DNA of 64,000 nucleotides from Granulicella sp. S156 (GTDB lineage Bacteria; Acidobacteriota; Terriglobia; Terriglobales; Acidobacteriaceae), in assembly GCF_009766105.1 (NCBI RefSeq), contig NZ_LMUH01000006.1, positions 124,001 to 188,000 on the forward strand. Reading direction: 5' to 3'. The translations under genes and the position numbers were made by a program. Below are positions 17,537 through 28,479 of this stretch, piece after piece. Under the pieces are notes generated by a model that worked only from the letters and a program-made list of their open reading frames with translations, was not told the DNA's origin and did not search any database. Within the stretch, counting starts at the first letter, position 1. Every line of letters starts with the position of its first letter.

Positions 17537-18079
17537 ATGGCATTTAGCAAATCAAAATCGGCAAAACCTCCGCTGAAGCAGACAGAGCTGTTGGAGTATG
17601 CCGTAAAGTCACTTGCCTCGAAGATGAAGAGCGAACGCGACCTGCGGCAGCGAATGCGTGATCGTGCAGAACCAGGCGAGGCTGGCGTCGAAGCGATGGA
17701 TGCGGTCATCGCGAAGCTGAAAGACCTCGGCTATCTCAGCGACGAGCGCTTTGCTGCCGACTACACCCGGATGCGCCAGGAGAACGAAAAGTTCGGAAAG
17801 CGGCGTGTGCAACAAGGGCTGATGCAGAAGGGCATCGCCACAGAGCTAACCAACAAAACCCTCACTGCGGCCTACGACGAGGTCGACGAAGTCGCATTAG
17901 CGAAGCAGTATGTCGAGCGCAAACGCATGAAGAAGCCCGAGGGCGATAAAGAGGTCGCACGCGCCATGCGGCGGCTGGTCGGCGCGGGGTTCAGCGTCGG
18001 CACAGTATGGAAGGTGCTGCGCGGCTGGGGCGCTGCGGTGGATGAGGTTAATATATCCCTCGAGGACACTGCGGAATAG
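17537..18079 (+). CDS. recX: Regulatory protein RecX
   Basis: 180 residues built of three-helix RecX repeats: LEYAVKSLASKMKSERDLRQRM, VIAKLKDLGYLSDERFAADYTRMR, and KFGKRRVQQGLMQKGIATELTNKTL. RecX caps and modulates RecA filaments. The N-terminal 15 residues are Lys/Ser-rich. GAGGCGGG precedes the ATG. recA is not adjacent. It starts 14 bases after the S9 peptidase stop. Confidence 0.93.
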   Translation: MAFSKSKSAKPPLKQTELLEYAVKSLASKMKSERDLRQRMRDRAEPGEAGVEAMDAVIAKLKDLGYLSDERFAADYTRMRQENEKFGKRRVQQGLMQKGIATELTNKTLTAAYDEVDEVALAKQYVERKRMKKPEGDKEVARAMRRLVGAGFSVGTVWKVLRGWGAAVDEVNISLEDTAE

Positions 18080-18191
18080 ATCGAGCAGGCATGTGCGATT
18101 ATCGCACGAATGGCGTCGAAGTAGCCGAGCTGAAACGCTCGCACTTTTATGTCGATTGCACACGATGGGCGCTTCAACAGAAAGCAGAGGG

Positions 18192-19160
18192 ATGGCCAAG
18201 TCAGAGGAAGAGAGATTGCAGCGCGTTATAGCGATCGACTGGTCGGGACGTGTGGATACCTCCGGGCAGCGGCGGCACATCTGGGCAGGCGTCTGGACTG
18301 CGGGTGCTGACGGCAAAGCCAGCGTGAAGCTCGAAGCGGGCCGCACACGCGACGAGGTTGGCGAGTGGCTGATCGAGCTGGCACGCGAAACGCCACGTAT
18401 GGTGGTCGGAATCGACTGCTGCTTCAGCTATCCGGCATGGTTTCTCGCCGAGCACGGTTGCACAGCCGCATTCGACTTCTGGCGACATGTCGCAGCAGGG
18501 CATGGCGAGCGCTGGCTGGCTCGCGAATGTGAAGACCGCCGGTTCTGGGGCAAGCCTCACAAGCGGCCCGCCGAGTTCAGCGGCGATGGCCTGCGGCGCA
18601 TGATGCGCCTGACCGACTGGGACAACAAGATCGCACAGGCTCAGGACGGCGGCGACCCGCAGCGTGCGGCAAAGATGCTGGGCATCACACCGAAATCACC
18701 GTTTCAAATCGGTGGTGCCGGTAGCGTGGGTACAGGTTCTCTGCGGGCGATGCCATTTCTGCTGCGACTGCATGAGGCGGGCTTTCGGGTGTGGCCGTTT
18801 GAAGATGCGCAGCTTCGGGATGCTACAAGCAGATCCCCTGCGGGGATGACAGAAAGAAAAGCAAACACGAAGCCCCTGCTGGTAGAGATCTATACGCGAT
18901 TGATGACTGGACCGGTAGCGAAGAGCAATCCCGAAGCACGCAAGGGGTATCTCACTGCGCGACGCAAGGACGACCCACTCTATGCAGAGATCTCGCGCAG
19001 CGTATTTGCGAAGGCCCAGAGCTCAGAGGATGCTTTCGACGCACTGGTAAGCACTCTAGAGATGGTGCGACATGCGGATGAGTTTGCAAAGCTGCGCGCA
19101 ACCAGAGACGAAACATTCGGCCTGGAAGGGATTACCTGGCGGCCCGGAGTGAGTGGATGA
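18192..19160 (+). CDS. DUF429 family protein (predicted RNase H-fold nuclease-like)
   Basis: 322 residues from the ATG at 18192, directly after GCAGAGGG; the frame is open back to 18042 inside recX without support. The family opening VIAIDWSGRVDTSGQRRHIWAG and closing SEDAFDALVSTLEMV are clear, as is VEIYTRLMTG. DUF429 proteins are predicted RNase H-like nucleases without a settled role. Codons for about DATSRSPAGMTERKANTK, between WPFEDAQL and PLLVEIY, coincide with a dispersed palindromic repeat (18827-18865) that sits in frame. Its stop overlaps the next start (ATGA). Confidence 0.85.
   Translation: MAKSEEERLQRVIAIDWSGRVDTSGQRRHIWAGVWTAGADGKASVKLEAGRTRDEVGEWLIELARETPRMVVGIDCCFSYPAWFLAEHGCTAAFDFWRHVAAGHGERWLARECEDRRFWGKPHKRPAEFSGDGLRRMMRLTDWDNKIAQAQDGGDPQRAAKMLGITPKSPFQIGGAGSVGTGSLRAMPFLLRLHEAGFRVWPFEDAQLRDATSRSPAGMTERKANTKPLLVEIYTRLMTGPVAKSNPEARKGYLTARRKDDPLYAEISRSVFAKAQSSEDAFDALVSTLEMVRHADEFAKLRATRDETFGLEGITWRPGVSG
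18827..18865. repeat. 39-bp hairpin repeat, family A, copy 1 (inside a coding region)
   Basis: AAGCAG, then ATCCCC-TGC-GGGGAT, then GACAGAAAGAAAAGCAAA. It matches 28441-28479 at 36 of 39 positions. Two of the three differences are compensatory and keep the stem (C:G to T:A); the third is in the loop. The repeat is 13 codons long and leaves the DUF429 frame open. Confidence 0.85.
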
Positions 19161-19738
19161 AGCGTGTGATTCCGTGGGGGATGGTCTGGGCACGAGTCGT
19201 GCTGTGTCCGGTGATTGTGATGGGAGCTTGGCGCGGCTGGGCGGGCTGGTGGCTTGCTGCGATCGTAATCTTTGCGCTGGTCGACGACATTGCCGATGGT
19301 ATGCTGGCGCGTCGATGGGATTGCGATACAGCCTCGCTGCGGCTGGCCGATTCGTGCGCAGATACGGTGTTTTATCTCGGTGTCGCGGCAGCGGTGTGGC
19401 TGCGAGTGCCGCACGTCCTGCGTGCGAACGCGTGGCTGCTGGGAGCGTTGTTCGCACTTGAAGGTCTGCGCTATGCCTTCGACTTCTGGAAGTTCGGCAA
19501 GGGCGCGAGCTATCACTCGTATCTCGCGAAAGCGTGGGGCCTGGTGCTGGCGATTTCGATTGTGAGCGTGCTGGCTCGCGGCGGCCCGGTCGGTGCGATT
19601 ACGTTTGCCGTGGTCTTCGGCATTGTGACCAATCTTGAGGGGTTGACTATGAGCCTGATGCTGCCGCGCTGGCAAAATGACGTGAAGACGTTGGCGGCAG
19701 CACGGCGACTGCGCCGCGAGATGCTGGCTCGCTGCTAG
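19157..19738 (+). CDS. CDP-alcohol phosphatidyltransferase family protein
   Basis: 193 residues with about five to six membrane helices. The CDP-OH-P signature D-x2-D-G-x2-A-R-x8-G-x3-D-x3-D is present as [26 protein letters not shown]. All four Asp residues are kept, but the position of the second Gly is Leu. Such enzymes transfer a phosphoalcohol from a CDP-linked donor to an acceptor alcohol at the membrane. The substituted glycine may mean an unusual substrate or reduced activity. The start overlaps DUF429 by 4 bases, so the two are translationally coupled. Confidence 0.85.
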   Translation: MKRVIPWGMVWARVVLCPVIVMGAWRGWAGWWLAAIVIFALVDDIADGMLARRWDCDTASLRLADSCADTVFYLGVAAAVWLRVPHVLRANAWLLGALFALEGLRYAFDFWKFGKGASYHSYLAKAWGLVLAISIVSVLARGGPVGAITFAVVFGIVTNLEGLTMSLMLPRWQNDVKTLAAARRLRREMLARC

Positions 19739-19749
19739 ACTTAAGTTCT

Positions 19750-22449
<2,700 letters not shown>

Positions 22450-22458
22450 GTGGGCATA

Positions 22459-22500
22459 GACGCAGAGCGCGATTCAAATGTTTGTGGCTCGCTTTGCGTC
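22459..22500. repeat. 42-bp palindromic repeat, family C, copy 1
   Basis: The arms GACGCAGAGCG and CGCTTTGCGTC flank a variable centre. It aligns without gaps to 26655-26696 at about 33 of 42 positions. It starts 10 bases after the alaS stop, so it might aid 3'-end formation. Confidence 0.7.
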
Positions 22501-22591
22501 ATGGGCATCGCGCAGGAGCGCGACTGTTTTCCGTTCTGCTAAGCAATATGGCTCAATGGAGGAGAGCGGTCGTTTGCTACCGCAAACGATC

Positions 22592-22640
22592 CCCACCTTA
22601 GGCGCGATGAAACTGCGCCGAAGATGGGGCACCCGGATTG
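22592..22640. repeat. 49-bp palindromic repeat, family B, copy 2
   Basis: Partner of 15140-15188. CCCACCTTAGGCGC pairs with GCGCCGAAGATGGG and is followed by the invariant GCACCCGGATTG. It lies between alaS and the amidase gene, about 96 bases before the amidase ATG. Confidence 0.8.
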
Positions 22641-22735
22641 TCGCCCGATATTCCATCCGCAGGGTATTCGCCTGAGTACCCTTGCGGGATTCACAGCCTG
22701 AAGAGTGCCGCCGCAAACCTACACTGAAGGTAGAT

Positions 22736-25126
22736 ATGGGCGCTCTTTCCCAAAGGTGGGTTGTGCAGGGACGTTGCGCGGTATGCGTGGCTGCGATCAC
22801 ATGCGTTTGCTTTGCTGGTCTGAGTTCTGCCGCGGTTACAGCGCGAGCGAAGTCGGATCCATGGCAGTCGGCACTTGCAGCGCGGCAGGCCTTTGAGGCT
22901 GAGCCCTCGGGCACCCATACCAAGGCGGAGTATGCCAACGTCATGGATGGCTTTCGTGCGATCTATCATGGCGACCCAGCCAATACCCACGCAGCGAAGG
23001 CTGTCGAGCAGGTAGCTGAACTGCTCGCCGAGCAGGGACACGAACTGGGCGATCGCAAGAGCCTTCGCGATGCCGCCGGTCAATATGAGTTTCTGGCCAA
23101 GGCATATCCAAGTTCGACAGGTGGGTCGCTGGCCCCGTCTGCGTTGGGACATGCGCTGGAACTGCTCGGTCCGGATGGCGTAAACGATGCCGCCGAGGCC
23201 CGCAAGGTGCGAGCGGAGCTGGAGAGTCAGTATCCGAGATTTGCTAAGAGTGAAGAGGCCAGGAGTTCTCACCCTGGCGGCGATGAGACCGTCGCCAGCA
23301 TAGATCGCCCCGCGTCGACGGCCGGCAACGATCGGACGACTCGCTTGAACGAGCAGAGAACGGTCTCCACAGGTTCTGGTACTTCCGATACTCGCTTTAG
23401 CGGTGATAGTGCCACTACGAAGACGGGGCGCTCGGTTTTATCTGCAGACGTCGAGACGATTCGTGCGGAAACTCCTGTTGTGAAACCGGTAAGCCTGTCT
23501 GGGAGCAAGCACGTAGCGCAGGTTACGGGCATTCGCCACTGGTCGACTTCAACCTACACGCGCGTTGCGATCGACCTTGGCGATGAGGTCGAGTACCAGG
23601 CAGCGCGGGTAGAGAACCCTGACCGCATCTTCTTCGATCTGCACAACTCGCATCTTGCGTCCGAACTGGCAGGCAAGAGTTTCGCCGTTACCGACGACGG
23701 TTTCCTTACCCGTATTCGCGCCGCGCAGTTTTCCAATGACGTTACGCGGGTGGTGCTGGATGTGCATGAGGTTGCAGAGTACTCGGCATTCCTGTTGCCG
23801 AACCCGTATCGGCTGATCATCGATATCCATGGAAAGCAGGGAGTTGGAAATTCTAAGGAGCAAGGAGCTGGGGTCATTGGAGCTGGGGTCATTAAGGAGC
23901 AGGGAAATGTTGCCCCGCCAGCAAACAGCAAACAGCAAACAGGAAACAGTGATGAGATCACAGGTAACAGACAACAAAGATCAGCCAGCCTAGCGCCGGT
24001 TGCACCCGTTGCGCCGGCTCCATCGACAGTTTCGAGTGGGTCGAATGGTGTCACGGAGGTTTCGGGGCTGCCGCCGATGCCTGTGACCGATGGTAGTTCG
24101 GCGTTTGGGCTGTCTTCGCGGAAGACGGCAGGCAACTCCACCGTTGCACAGCCGCGTGTCGTGATTCCGACCAAGCCCACGACGGCCAATCCTGTTCCGA
24201 ATACGGTAACGACGCATTCCAGCGATACGGGAGTCGAGTTTGCTGCAGTCAGCGATCAGCCGGGCAAGGTTGTGGCGACGAGCAGACCCACTTCTCAGCC
24301 GATCGTCGATCGCACTCCGCCGAAGAGCAAACCGCCTGTGAGTGCAGCCCCAGTAGAGGCTCCGCCGCCGACCGCAGACGGCGAGACGCTGGTGCGGGCG
24401 CTGGGACTAAAGATTGGTCGCATCGTGATTGACGCCGGGCACGGTGGTCACGATTCCGGCACGCTCGGCGTCGGTGGCATTGAAGAGAAAGACGTTGTGC
24501 TCGATGTGGCCTTGCGGCTCGGCAAGCTGCTGCATGACCGGCTCGGAGCCGAGATCGTCTACACGCGCGCCGACGATACCTTCATCCCGCTGGAGACGCG
24601 GACGGCGATTGCAAACAAGGCACAGGCGGACCTTTTTATCTCGGTGCACGCCAACAGTTCGCAGGACTCAACCGCTCGTGGCGTCGAGGTGTACTACCTG
24701 AACTTCACCAGCGACCCCGACGCGATGCGTGTGGCGAGCCGCGAGAACGCTGTCTCGACCCAGAGCGTGCATGAATTGAGCGACCTGGTGAAGAAGATTG
24801 CGCTTAAGGACAAGATTGACGAGTCGCACGAGTTGGCCACCGACGTTGATGCAGGCCTTTACGCCGGTCTGGCGAAGGGCAACGACGGGCTGAAGAATCG
24901 CGGCGTGAAGAAAGCGCCGTTTGTGGTGCTGATCGGTGCGAATATGCCGTCGATCCTGGCGGAGATCAGCTTCGTCACCAATCCGACCGACGCCGAGCAG
25001 CTGCAGCGGCCACAGTACCGGCAGCGCGTGGCGGAGAGCCTATACAACGGTGTTGCGCGCTATGCGGCTGGTATTAATGGCAGCAAAGCGGGCGCTCCAA
25101 AGACGACGGAACGGGCGCAACGTTAG
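22736..25126 (+). CDS. N-acetylmuramoyl-L-alanine amidase (AMIN plus Amidase_3)
   Basis: 796 residues from the ATG at 22736, with GAAGG 7 bases upstream; a TTG at 22682 is weaker. The N-terminus is a signal peptide, then a helical TPR-like segment (residues 50-160). An AMIN domain (HVAQVTGIRHWSTSTYTRVAIDL to YRLIIDIHG) is followed by a long low-complexity linker and the zinc amidase: IVIDAGHGGHDSG, Glu in GGIEEKDVVLDV, ISVHANSS and SILAEISFVTN. It cleaves the amide between muramic acid and the stem peptide at division. The DNA of the linker includes tandem repeats (see 23864-23893). Confidence 0.96.
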   Translation: MGALSQRWVVQGRCAVCVAAITCVCFAGLSSAAVTARAKSDPWQSALAARQAFEAEPSGTHTKAEYANVMDGFRAIYHGDPANTHAAKAVEQVAELLAEQGHELGDRKSLRDAAGQYEFLAKAYPSSTGGSLAPSALGHALELLGPDGVNDAAEARKVRAELESQYPRFAKSEEARSSHPGGDETVASIDRPASTAGNDRTTRLNEQRTVSTGSGTSDTRFSGDSATTKTGRSVLSADVETIRAETPVVKPVSLSGSKHVAQVTGIRHWSTSTYTRVAIDLGDEVEYQAARVENPDRIFFDLHNSHLASELAGKSFAVTDDGFLTRIRAAQFSNDVTRVVLDVHEVAEYSAFLLPNPYRLIIDIHGKQGVGNSKEQGAGVIGAGVIKEQGNVAPPANSKQQTGNSDEITGNRQQRSASLAPVAPVAPAPSTVSSGSNGVTEVSGLPPMPVTDGSSAFGLSSRKTAGNSTVAQPRVVIPTKPTTANPVPNTVTTHSSDTGVEFAAVSDQPGKVVATSRPTSQPIVDRTPPKSKPPVSAAPVEAPPPTADGETLVRALGLKIGRIVIDAGHGGHDSGTLGVGGIEEKDVVLDVALRLGKLLHDRLGAEIVYTRADDTFIPLETRTAIANKAQADLFISVHANSSQDSTARGVEVYYLNFTSDPDAMRVASRENAVSTQSVHELSDLVKKIALKDKIDESHELATDVDAGLYAGLAKGNDGLKNRGVKKAPFVVLIGANMPSILAEISFVTNPTDAEQLQRPQYRQRVAESLYNGVARYAAGINGSKAGAPKTTERAQR
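23864..23893 (+). repeat. 15-bp tandem duplication in the amidase linker
   Basis: GGAGCTGGGGTCATT occurs twice in direct succession, encoding a repeated GAGVI-type pentapeptide in frame. Shortly after, near 23928-23950, about three copies of CAGCAAA follow. Both are typical of replication slippage in an unstructured linker. Confidence 0.85.
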
Positions 25127-25172
25127 GCCGGGACGTGCTTACGTTTTCGAGTTGGTGTAGTCTGTGCCCTGT

Positions 25173-26315
25173 ATGGGACTGGTTTTCGTTCATCGGCGCG
25201 GGGTGTTTGCGGGCATTATGCTGGCAGGTTTTGCGATAGGTGCGCTGGCTCAGTCGGCGACCACGATTACCGAGCCAGCGTCTCCTCTGCTGCCGCAAAG
25301 TTTCGGAGAGTGGAAGGCAGGAGCCGCCTCTCCTGCAACGGAAACCCCATCAATTTCATTGACCACAGTGAATAAGGCGGCCCTTGAAGAGTCCGGGCCA
25401 CAGCGCTCGCAGGTCGCGGATTACACACACAATGGCCGCAGTATTCATGTGGAGGCCATCCAGTTCAACGACAGAACCGGGGCCTATAGCGCGTTCACGC
25501 TGGTTCAGCGGACGGACATGCGTACTGGCAAAGAGCTTGGCTCGGTCGACGCAGTAGGCGATGGAGCCGTGCTGTTTACCGTAGGCACGTCACTGGTGCT
25601 GGCTTACCCGGCAACCGGCGCGGACGTTGCATCGCTCAAGCCACTGTCTGAAGTGATGCCGAAGGTAAGCGGCCCCAAGGGTGTCGCTCCGCTCCTGCCC
25701 ACATTCGTTCCTACGAAAGGGTTGGTCGAAGGCAGCGTGCGCTACGCGATAGGAGCTTCGAGCTATGCGGCTGAAGGTGGTGTGCTTCCGGCCCAGTCGC
25801 TGGGCTGGGACAAGAGTGCCGAGGCCGTGACAGCGCAGTTTGCCGACAGGCGCGGCAAGGAAACGCTCACGCTGCTGCTGTATCCCACGCCGGCGATTGC
25901 GGGCAGCTTCACCAAGGCGATCCAGAATGGAATTGCCTCGATGGGCCCGAGCTTTGCCAATGCAAAGGTGCGACGTGAGGGCGATCTGGTGATGCTGGCT
26001 TCGGGTAGCTTCTCACCCGACGAAGCACAGCGGATGATCGAGAACATCCACATGCGCCAGGAGCTTAGCTTCGACAAAGACGTGCAGCCGGTCTTCCACA
26101 CCGAGGTGCAGAAGACCTTCAGCCTGCTCGAGAGCATCACGATACTCTCGGGTGTGATGATGCTGGCTGCGGTGCTGCTGGGGCTGTTTCTGGGCGGGGG
26201 ACGGGCTGCGATCCGGGTGATGCGCGGCAAATCGGCGGCCAGTGAGCCAGAGTTCCTGAGTCTGCACCTCGATCCGCAAAATAAGGCCCCAAAATTCGGA
26301 TCGCCGCAGTCCTGA
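25173..26315 (+). CDS. Exported, C-terminally membrane-anchored protein (DUF6599-like)
   Basis: 380 residues from the ATG at 25173; a GTG 9 bases earlier is an alternative. A signal peptide (VFAGIMLAGFAIGALAQ) precedes a domain beginning LLPQSFGEWKAG, with YTHNGRSIHVEAIQFNDRTGAYSAFTLVQRTDM. A second half follows with GVLPAQSLGWDKSAEAVTAQF and RKGKETLTLLLYPTPAIAG-like text. A transmembrane helix (ILSGVMMLAAVLLGLFLGGG) and a basic cytoplasmic tail end it. The pattern matches an uncharacterised family common in Acidobacteria; function unknown. Confidence 0.72.
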   Translation: MGLVFVHRRGVFAGIMLAGFAIGALAQSATTITEPASPLLPQSFGEWKAGAASPATETPSISLTTVNKAALEESGPQRSQVADYTHNGRSIHVEAIQFNDRTGAYSAFTLVQRTDMRTGKELGSVDAVGDGAVLFTVGTSLVLAYPATGADVASLKPLSEVMPKVSGPKGVAPLLPTFVPTKGLVEGSVRYAIGASSYAAEGGVLPAQSLGWDKSAEAVTAQFADRRGKETLTLLLYPTPAIAGSFTKAIQNGIASMGPSFANAKVRREGDLVMLASGSFSPDEAQRMIENIHMRQELSFDKDVQPVFHTEVQKTFSLLESITILSGVMMLAAVLLGLFLGGGRAAIRVMRGKSAASEPEFLSLHLDPQNKAPKFGSPQS

Positions 26316-26342
26316 GAGATTAAATTTGACTCCTATCAGCTA

Positions 26343-26397
26343 CGGGTGCCGCAGGAAGGTACCCGGTGAAACCCGGGTAAAAACCGGAGTTCCCCGG
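26343..26397 (+). other. Overlapping, mutually exclusive hairpins in a 3' region
   Basis: CGGGTGCC (26343-26350) pairs with GGTACCCG (26358-26365, one G-U). ACCCGG (26361-26366), which overlaps that arm, can instead pair with CCGGGT (26373-26378). A third short stem CCGG/CCGG follows. The segment starts 28 bases after the stop at 26315. It may simply be a terminator, or an attenuator-like switch; no T-run follows closely. Confidence 0.45.
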
Positions 26398-26454
26398 CGT
26401 TGTTTTCGATAAACCATTGAAAACATTGAAATTGATATTTATCCCAAAACTTTC

Positions 26455-26483
26455 TTGACAGCACCCGAGGCCAACCATACTCT
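26455..26483 (+). promoter_or_regulatory. Putative sigma-70 promoter of the candidate small RNA
   Basis: TTGACA at 26455-26460 is a perfect -35. Seventeen bases on is TACTCT (26478-26483), a poor -10; CATACT at 26476 gives a 15-base spacer. No coding sequence follows for nearly 400 bases, so the promoter, if real, serves the RNA below. Confidence 0.5.
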
Positions 26484-26489
26484 TGCACC

Positions 26490-26570
26490 AGAGAGTTCCG
26501 ATAGCTTTGCCTCTGTTGGAACTGCCTCCCATAGAAAAGGGTCGCCCTGTTGCCGGGCGGCCCTTTTGAT
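26490..26570 (+). ncRNA. Candidate small RNA with rho-independent terminator
   Basis: An 80-base interval between a -35-like TTGACA and a strong terminator. Hairpin 1 pairs GTTCCGA (26495-26501) with TTGGAAC (26516-26522). Hairpin 2 is the terminator: AAAAGGGTCGCCC (26535-26547) and GGGCGGCCCTTTT (26555-26567), 13 pairs with one G-U around a 7-base loop. No credible ORF lies in it. The terminator is 220 bases from the previous stop, which favours a separate transcript. It could be one of the known acidobacterial RNA motifs or new; sequence alone does not say. Confidence 0.55.
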
Positions 26571-26622
26571 TTGTGGAAAAAGTGGGACGAAATTGGGGTG
26601 TAAGCGAAGAACAGGCAACGGC

Positions 26623-26765
26623 AAAATCTTTAACGCAGAGGGCGCGGTGGTTTTGACGCAAAGCGCGACACAAGCATTTGTGACCCGCTTTGCATCTGCG
26701 GAGGTTTCGCAGAGGTCGCGACGGCATCTGTGGTGAAGCCATCCGCACTCTGCGTTGAAGATTTT
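26623..26765. repeat. Composite palindromic element containing family C repeat, copy 2
   Basis: Outer arms AAAATCTTTAACGCAGAG (26623-26640) and CTCTGCGTTGAAGATTTT (26748-26765) are complementary at 17 of 18 positions. Inside, 26655-26696 is the second copy of the 42-base family C palindrome (GACGCAAAGCG ... CGCTTTGCATC), with its own CACAAG/TTTGTG inner stem. The element ends about 110 bases before the polygalacturonase start. It has the look of a miniature inverted-repeat or BIME-like unit; no transposase is linked. Confidence 0.75.
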
Positions 26766-26873
26766 GGGTGCTCATAGTTGCATAGCTCTTATGAACCTGA
26801 TGTCCTCTCCAAGAGTTCACTTGTCAGACAGGTTTGTGCTAGTGTGGCAGGGCGATCTTGCGGAGGGTTGGGA

Positions 26874-28424
26874 ATGTATCGGATAGGGAGAGAGACGGTT
26901 GTGGTGTGTGGCTTGGTGCTGGCTGCTGGCGTGTGTACGGTGGCGGGCGCACAGGACACACGGCCGCTGATGGAGCCGAAGATCCCACCGGTATGTACGA
27001 AGCTGGAGGCGCGGCTCTATGCGGAGCCGGATACCAACGGTGGGCGCATCTCCGAAGAAGACGAACAAAAGCTCGACACGGAGCGGATTCAAAAGGCATT
27101 GAACGGATGCGCGCCGGGGCAGGCGGTAGAGCTGACCTCTGGCTTCGGTCCAGAGGCGACAGGCACTCCTGTCGCAAAGCCTGTTCGATACGACGTGTTC
27201 CTCACCGGTCCCCTCGAGATGCGTGATGGCGTGACGTTGTTGATCGATAAGGGGGTGACGCTTTATGGCTCGCGAGACCCCAGGGATTACGAGATTCCCA
27301 ATCCCGATGCGAAGCCCGGAGATCCGATAGCCCCGATCAAGTGTGGCACCTCGACGCCTCGGCCAACGACCTTTCCGACGTTTTCGGTCAACGCTGGAGC
27401 CCGCCCGCGCGGAGGTTGCCGGCCCCTCATCGCCATCAACGATGTGAAAAACGTTGGGATCATGGGGGAAGGCACGATCGACGGCCGAGGTTATGCAAAG
27501 TTGGACGGTCACGACTATAGCTGGTGGCAGATGGCGCGCAAGGCGCAGCCGAACGACGATCTGTACTACTCAACGCGGTTGATCTCAGCCAACCATGCCG
27601 ATGGGCTGGTGCTCTACAAGATCACGCTGCACAACTCGCCGAACTTCCACGTCGGCGTGAACAATACGAACGGATTCACGGCGTGGAGCGTGCACCTGCA
27701 GACGCCGGTGGATAAATCTCTGGACGCGCGCAACACCGATGGCATCGACCCGGGAACGTCGCAGAACGTTACGGTTGCCTATAGCTGGATCGATAACGGG
27801 GACGACAATATTGCGATCAAGCAGGGCGTCTCGCATATGAGCGTCGTCCACGACCATTTCTATAACGGCCACGGGATGTCGATCGGGTCGGAGACGATGC
27901 TGGGGCAGAGCGACCTGGTGGTGCATGACCTGGTGGAGGACCACACCTCGAGCGGCATCCGCATTAAGAGCAATGTGAAGCGCGGGGGGCCGGTCCACGA
28001 CCTTATCTATAAAGGCATCTGTATGAAGGATGTGCCGATTCCCATTGCGATCTCGCCCTACTACACCAACCAGACGGTCGAGCCATTTGAAGACCCGAAG
28101 TATATCGGTGACAAGATTCCCGATTACAAGGGGATTACGCTTCAGGACATCTACTCGGAGACGCCGGGGGATGTGCTGATTGCAGGGTTGAACGACGACC
28201 ACAGGACTCAGGTGATGCTGAAGAACGTGATTATCAAAGGAATTAAACCAAGCCAGGTGCATCTGTTCTACGACGACCTGACGGTTCAGTCGCCGGGGAC
28301 GAATCTTCCCCTGCGAGAGAGCGCGAACAAGACGGTAAAGCTGATTGGGGATGGGGCAAAGGGTATCGAATCGGTGGGTGACCAGCCCGATCCATGTGCA
28401 GGGAAGTTTGTGCCGATGCAGTAA
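26874..28424 (+). CDS. Polygalacturonase, glycoside hydrolase family 28
   Basis: 516 residues from the ATG at 26874, with GGAGGG 8 bases upstream; the longer frame to 26778 has no ribosome site. A signal peptide (VVVCGLVLAAGVCTVAGAQ) precedes a right-handed beta-helix. GH28 catalytic motifs are intact: NTDGID (Asn287 onward), GDDN (Asp310, Asp311), GHG with His333, and RIK (Arg363, Lys365). It hydrolyses alpha-1,4-galacturonan in pectin, outside the cytoplasm. No other pectin genes are adjacent. Confidence 0.95.
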   Translation: MYRIGRETVVVCGLVLAAGVCTVAGAQDTRPLMEPKIPPVCTKLEARLYAEPDTNGGRISEEDEQKLDTERIQKALNGCAPGQAVELTSGFGPEATGTPVAKPVRYDVFLTGPLEMRDGVTLLIDKGVTLYGSRDPRDYEIPNPDAKPGDPIAPIKCGTSTPRPTTFPTFSVNAGARPRGGCRPLIAINDVKNVGIMGEGTIDGRGYAKLDGHDYSWWQMARKAQPNDDLYYSTRLISANHADGLVLYKITLHNSPNFHVGVNNTNGFTAWSVHLQTPVDKSLDARNTDGIDPGTSQNVTVAYSWIDNGDDNIAIKQGVSHMSVVHDHFYNGHGMSIGSETMLGQSDLVVHDLVEDHTSSGIRIKSNVKRGGPVHDLIYKGICMKDVPIPIAISPYYTNQTVEPFEDPKYIGDKIPDYKGITLQDIYSETPGDVLIAGLNDDHRTQVMLKNVIIKGIKPSQVHLFYDDLTVQSPGTNLPLRESANKTVKLIGDGAKGIESVGDQPDPCAGKFVPMQ

Positions 28425-28440
28425 ACCTGTGGATACACCG

Positions 28441-28479
28441 AAGCAGATTCCCTCCGGGAATGACAGAAAGAAAAGCAAA
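28441..28479. repeat. 39-bp hairpin repeat, family A, copy 2
   Basis: AAGCAG, ATTCCC-TCC-GGGAAT, GACAGAAAGAAAAGCAAA. This is the intergenic partner of 18827-18865. It lies 17 bases after the polygalacturonase stop. A partial family C arm (GACGCAAAGCGC) lies shortly after at 28538-28549. Confidence 0.85.

Noticed and set aside
16614-17543. 309-codon minus-strand frame over the S9 peptidase
   Set aside because: Antisense to the catalytic domain, no start signal, no motif.
26338-26400. Cobalamin-riboswitch-like text (GGTGAAACCCGGG)
   Set aside because: The B12 box and the other conserved core segments are absent, and no gene follows within reach.
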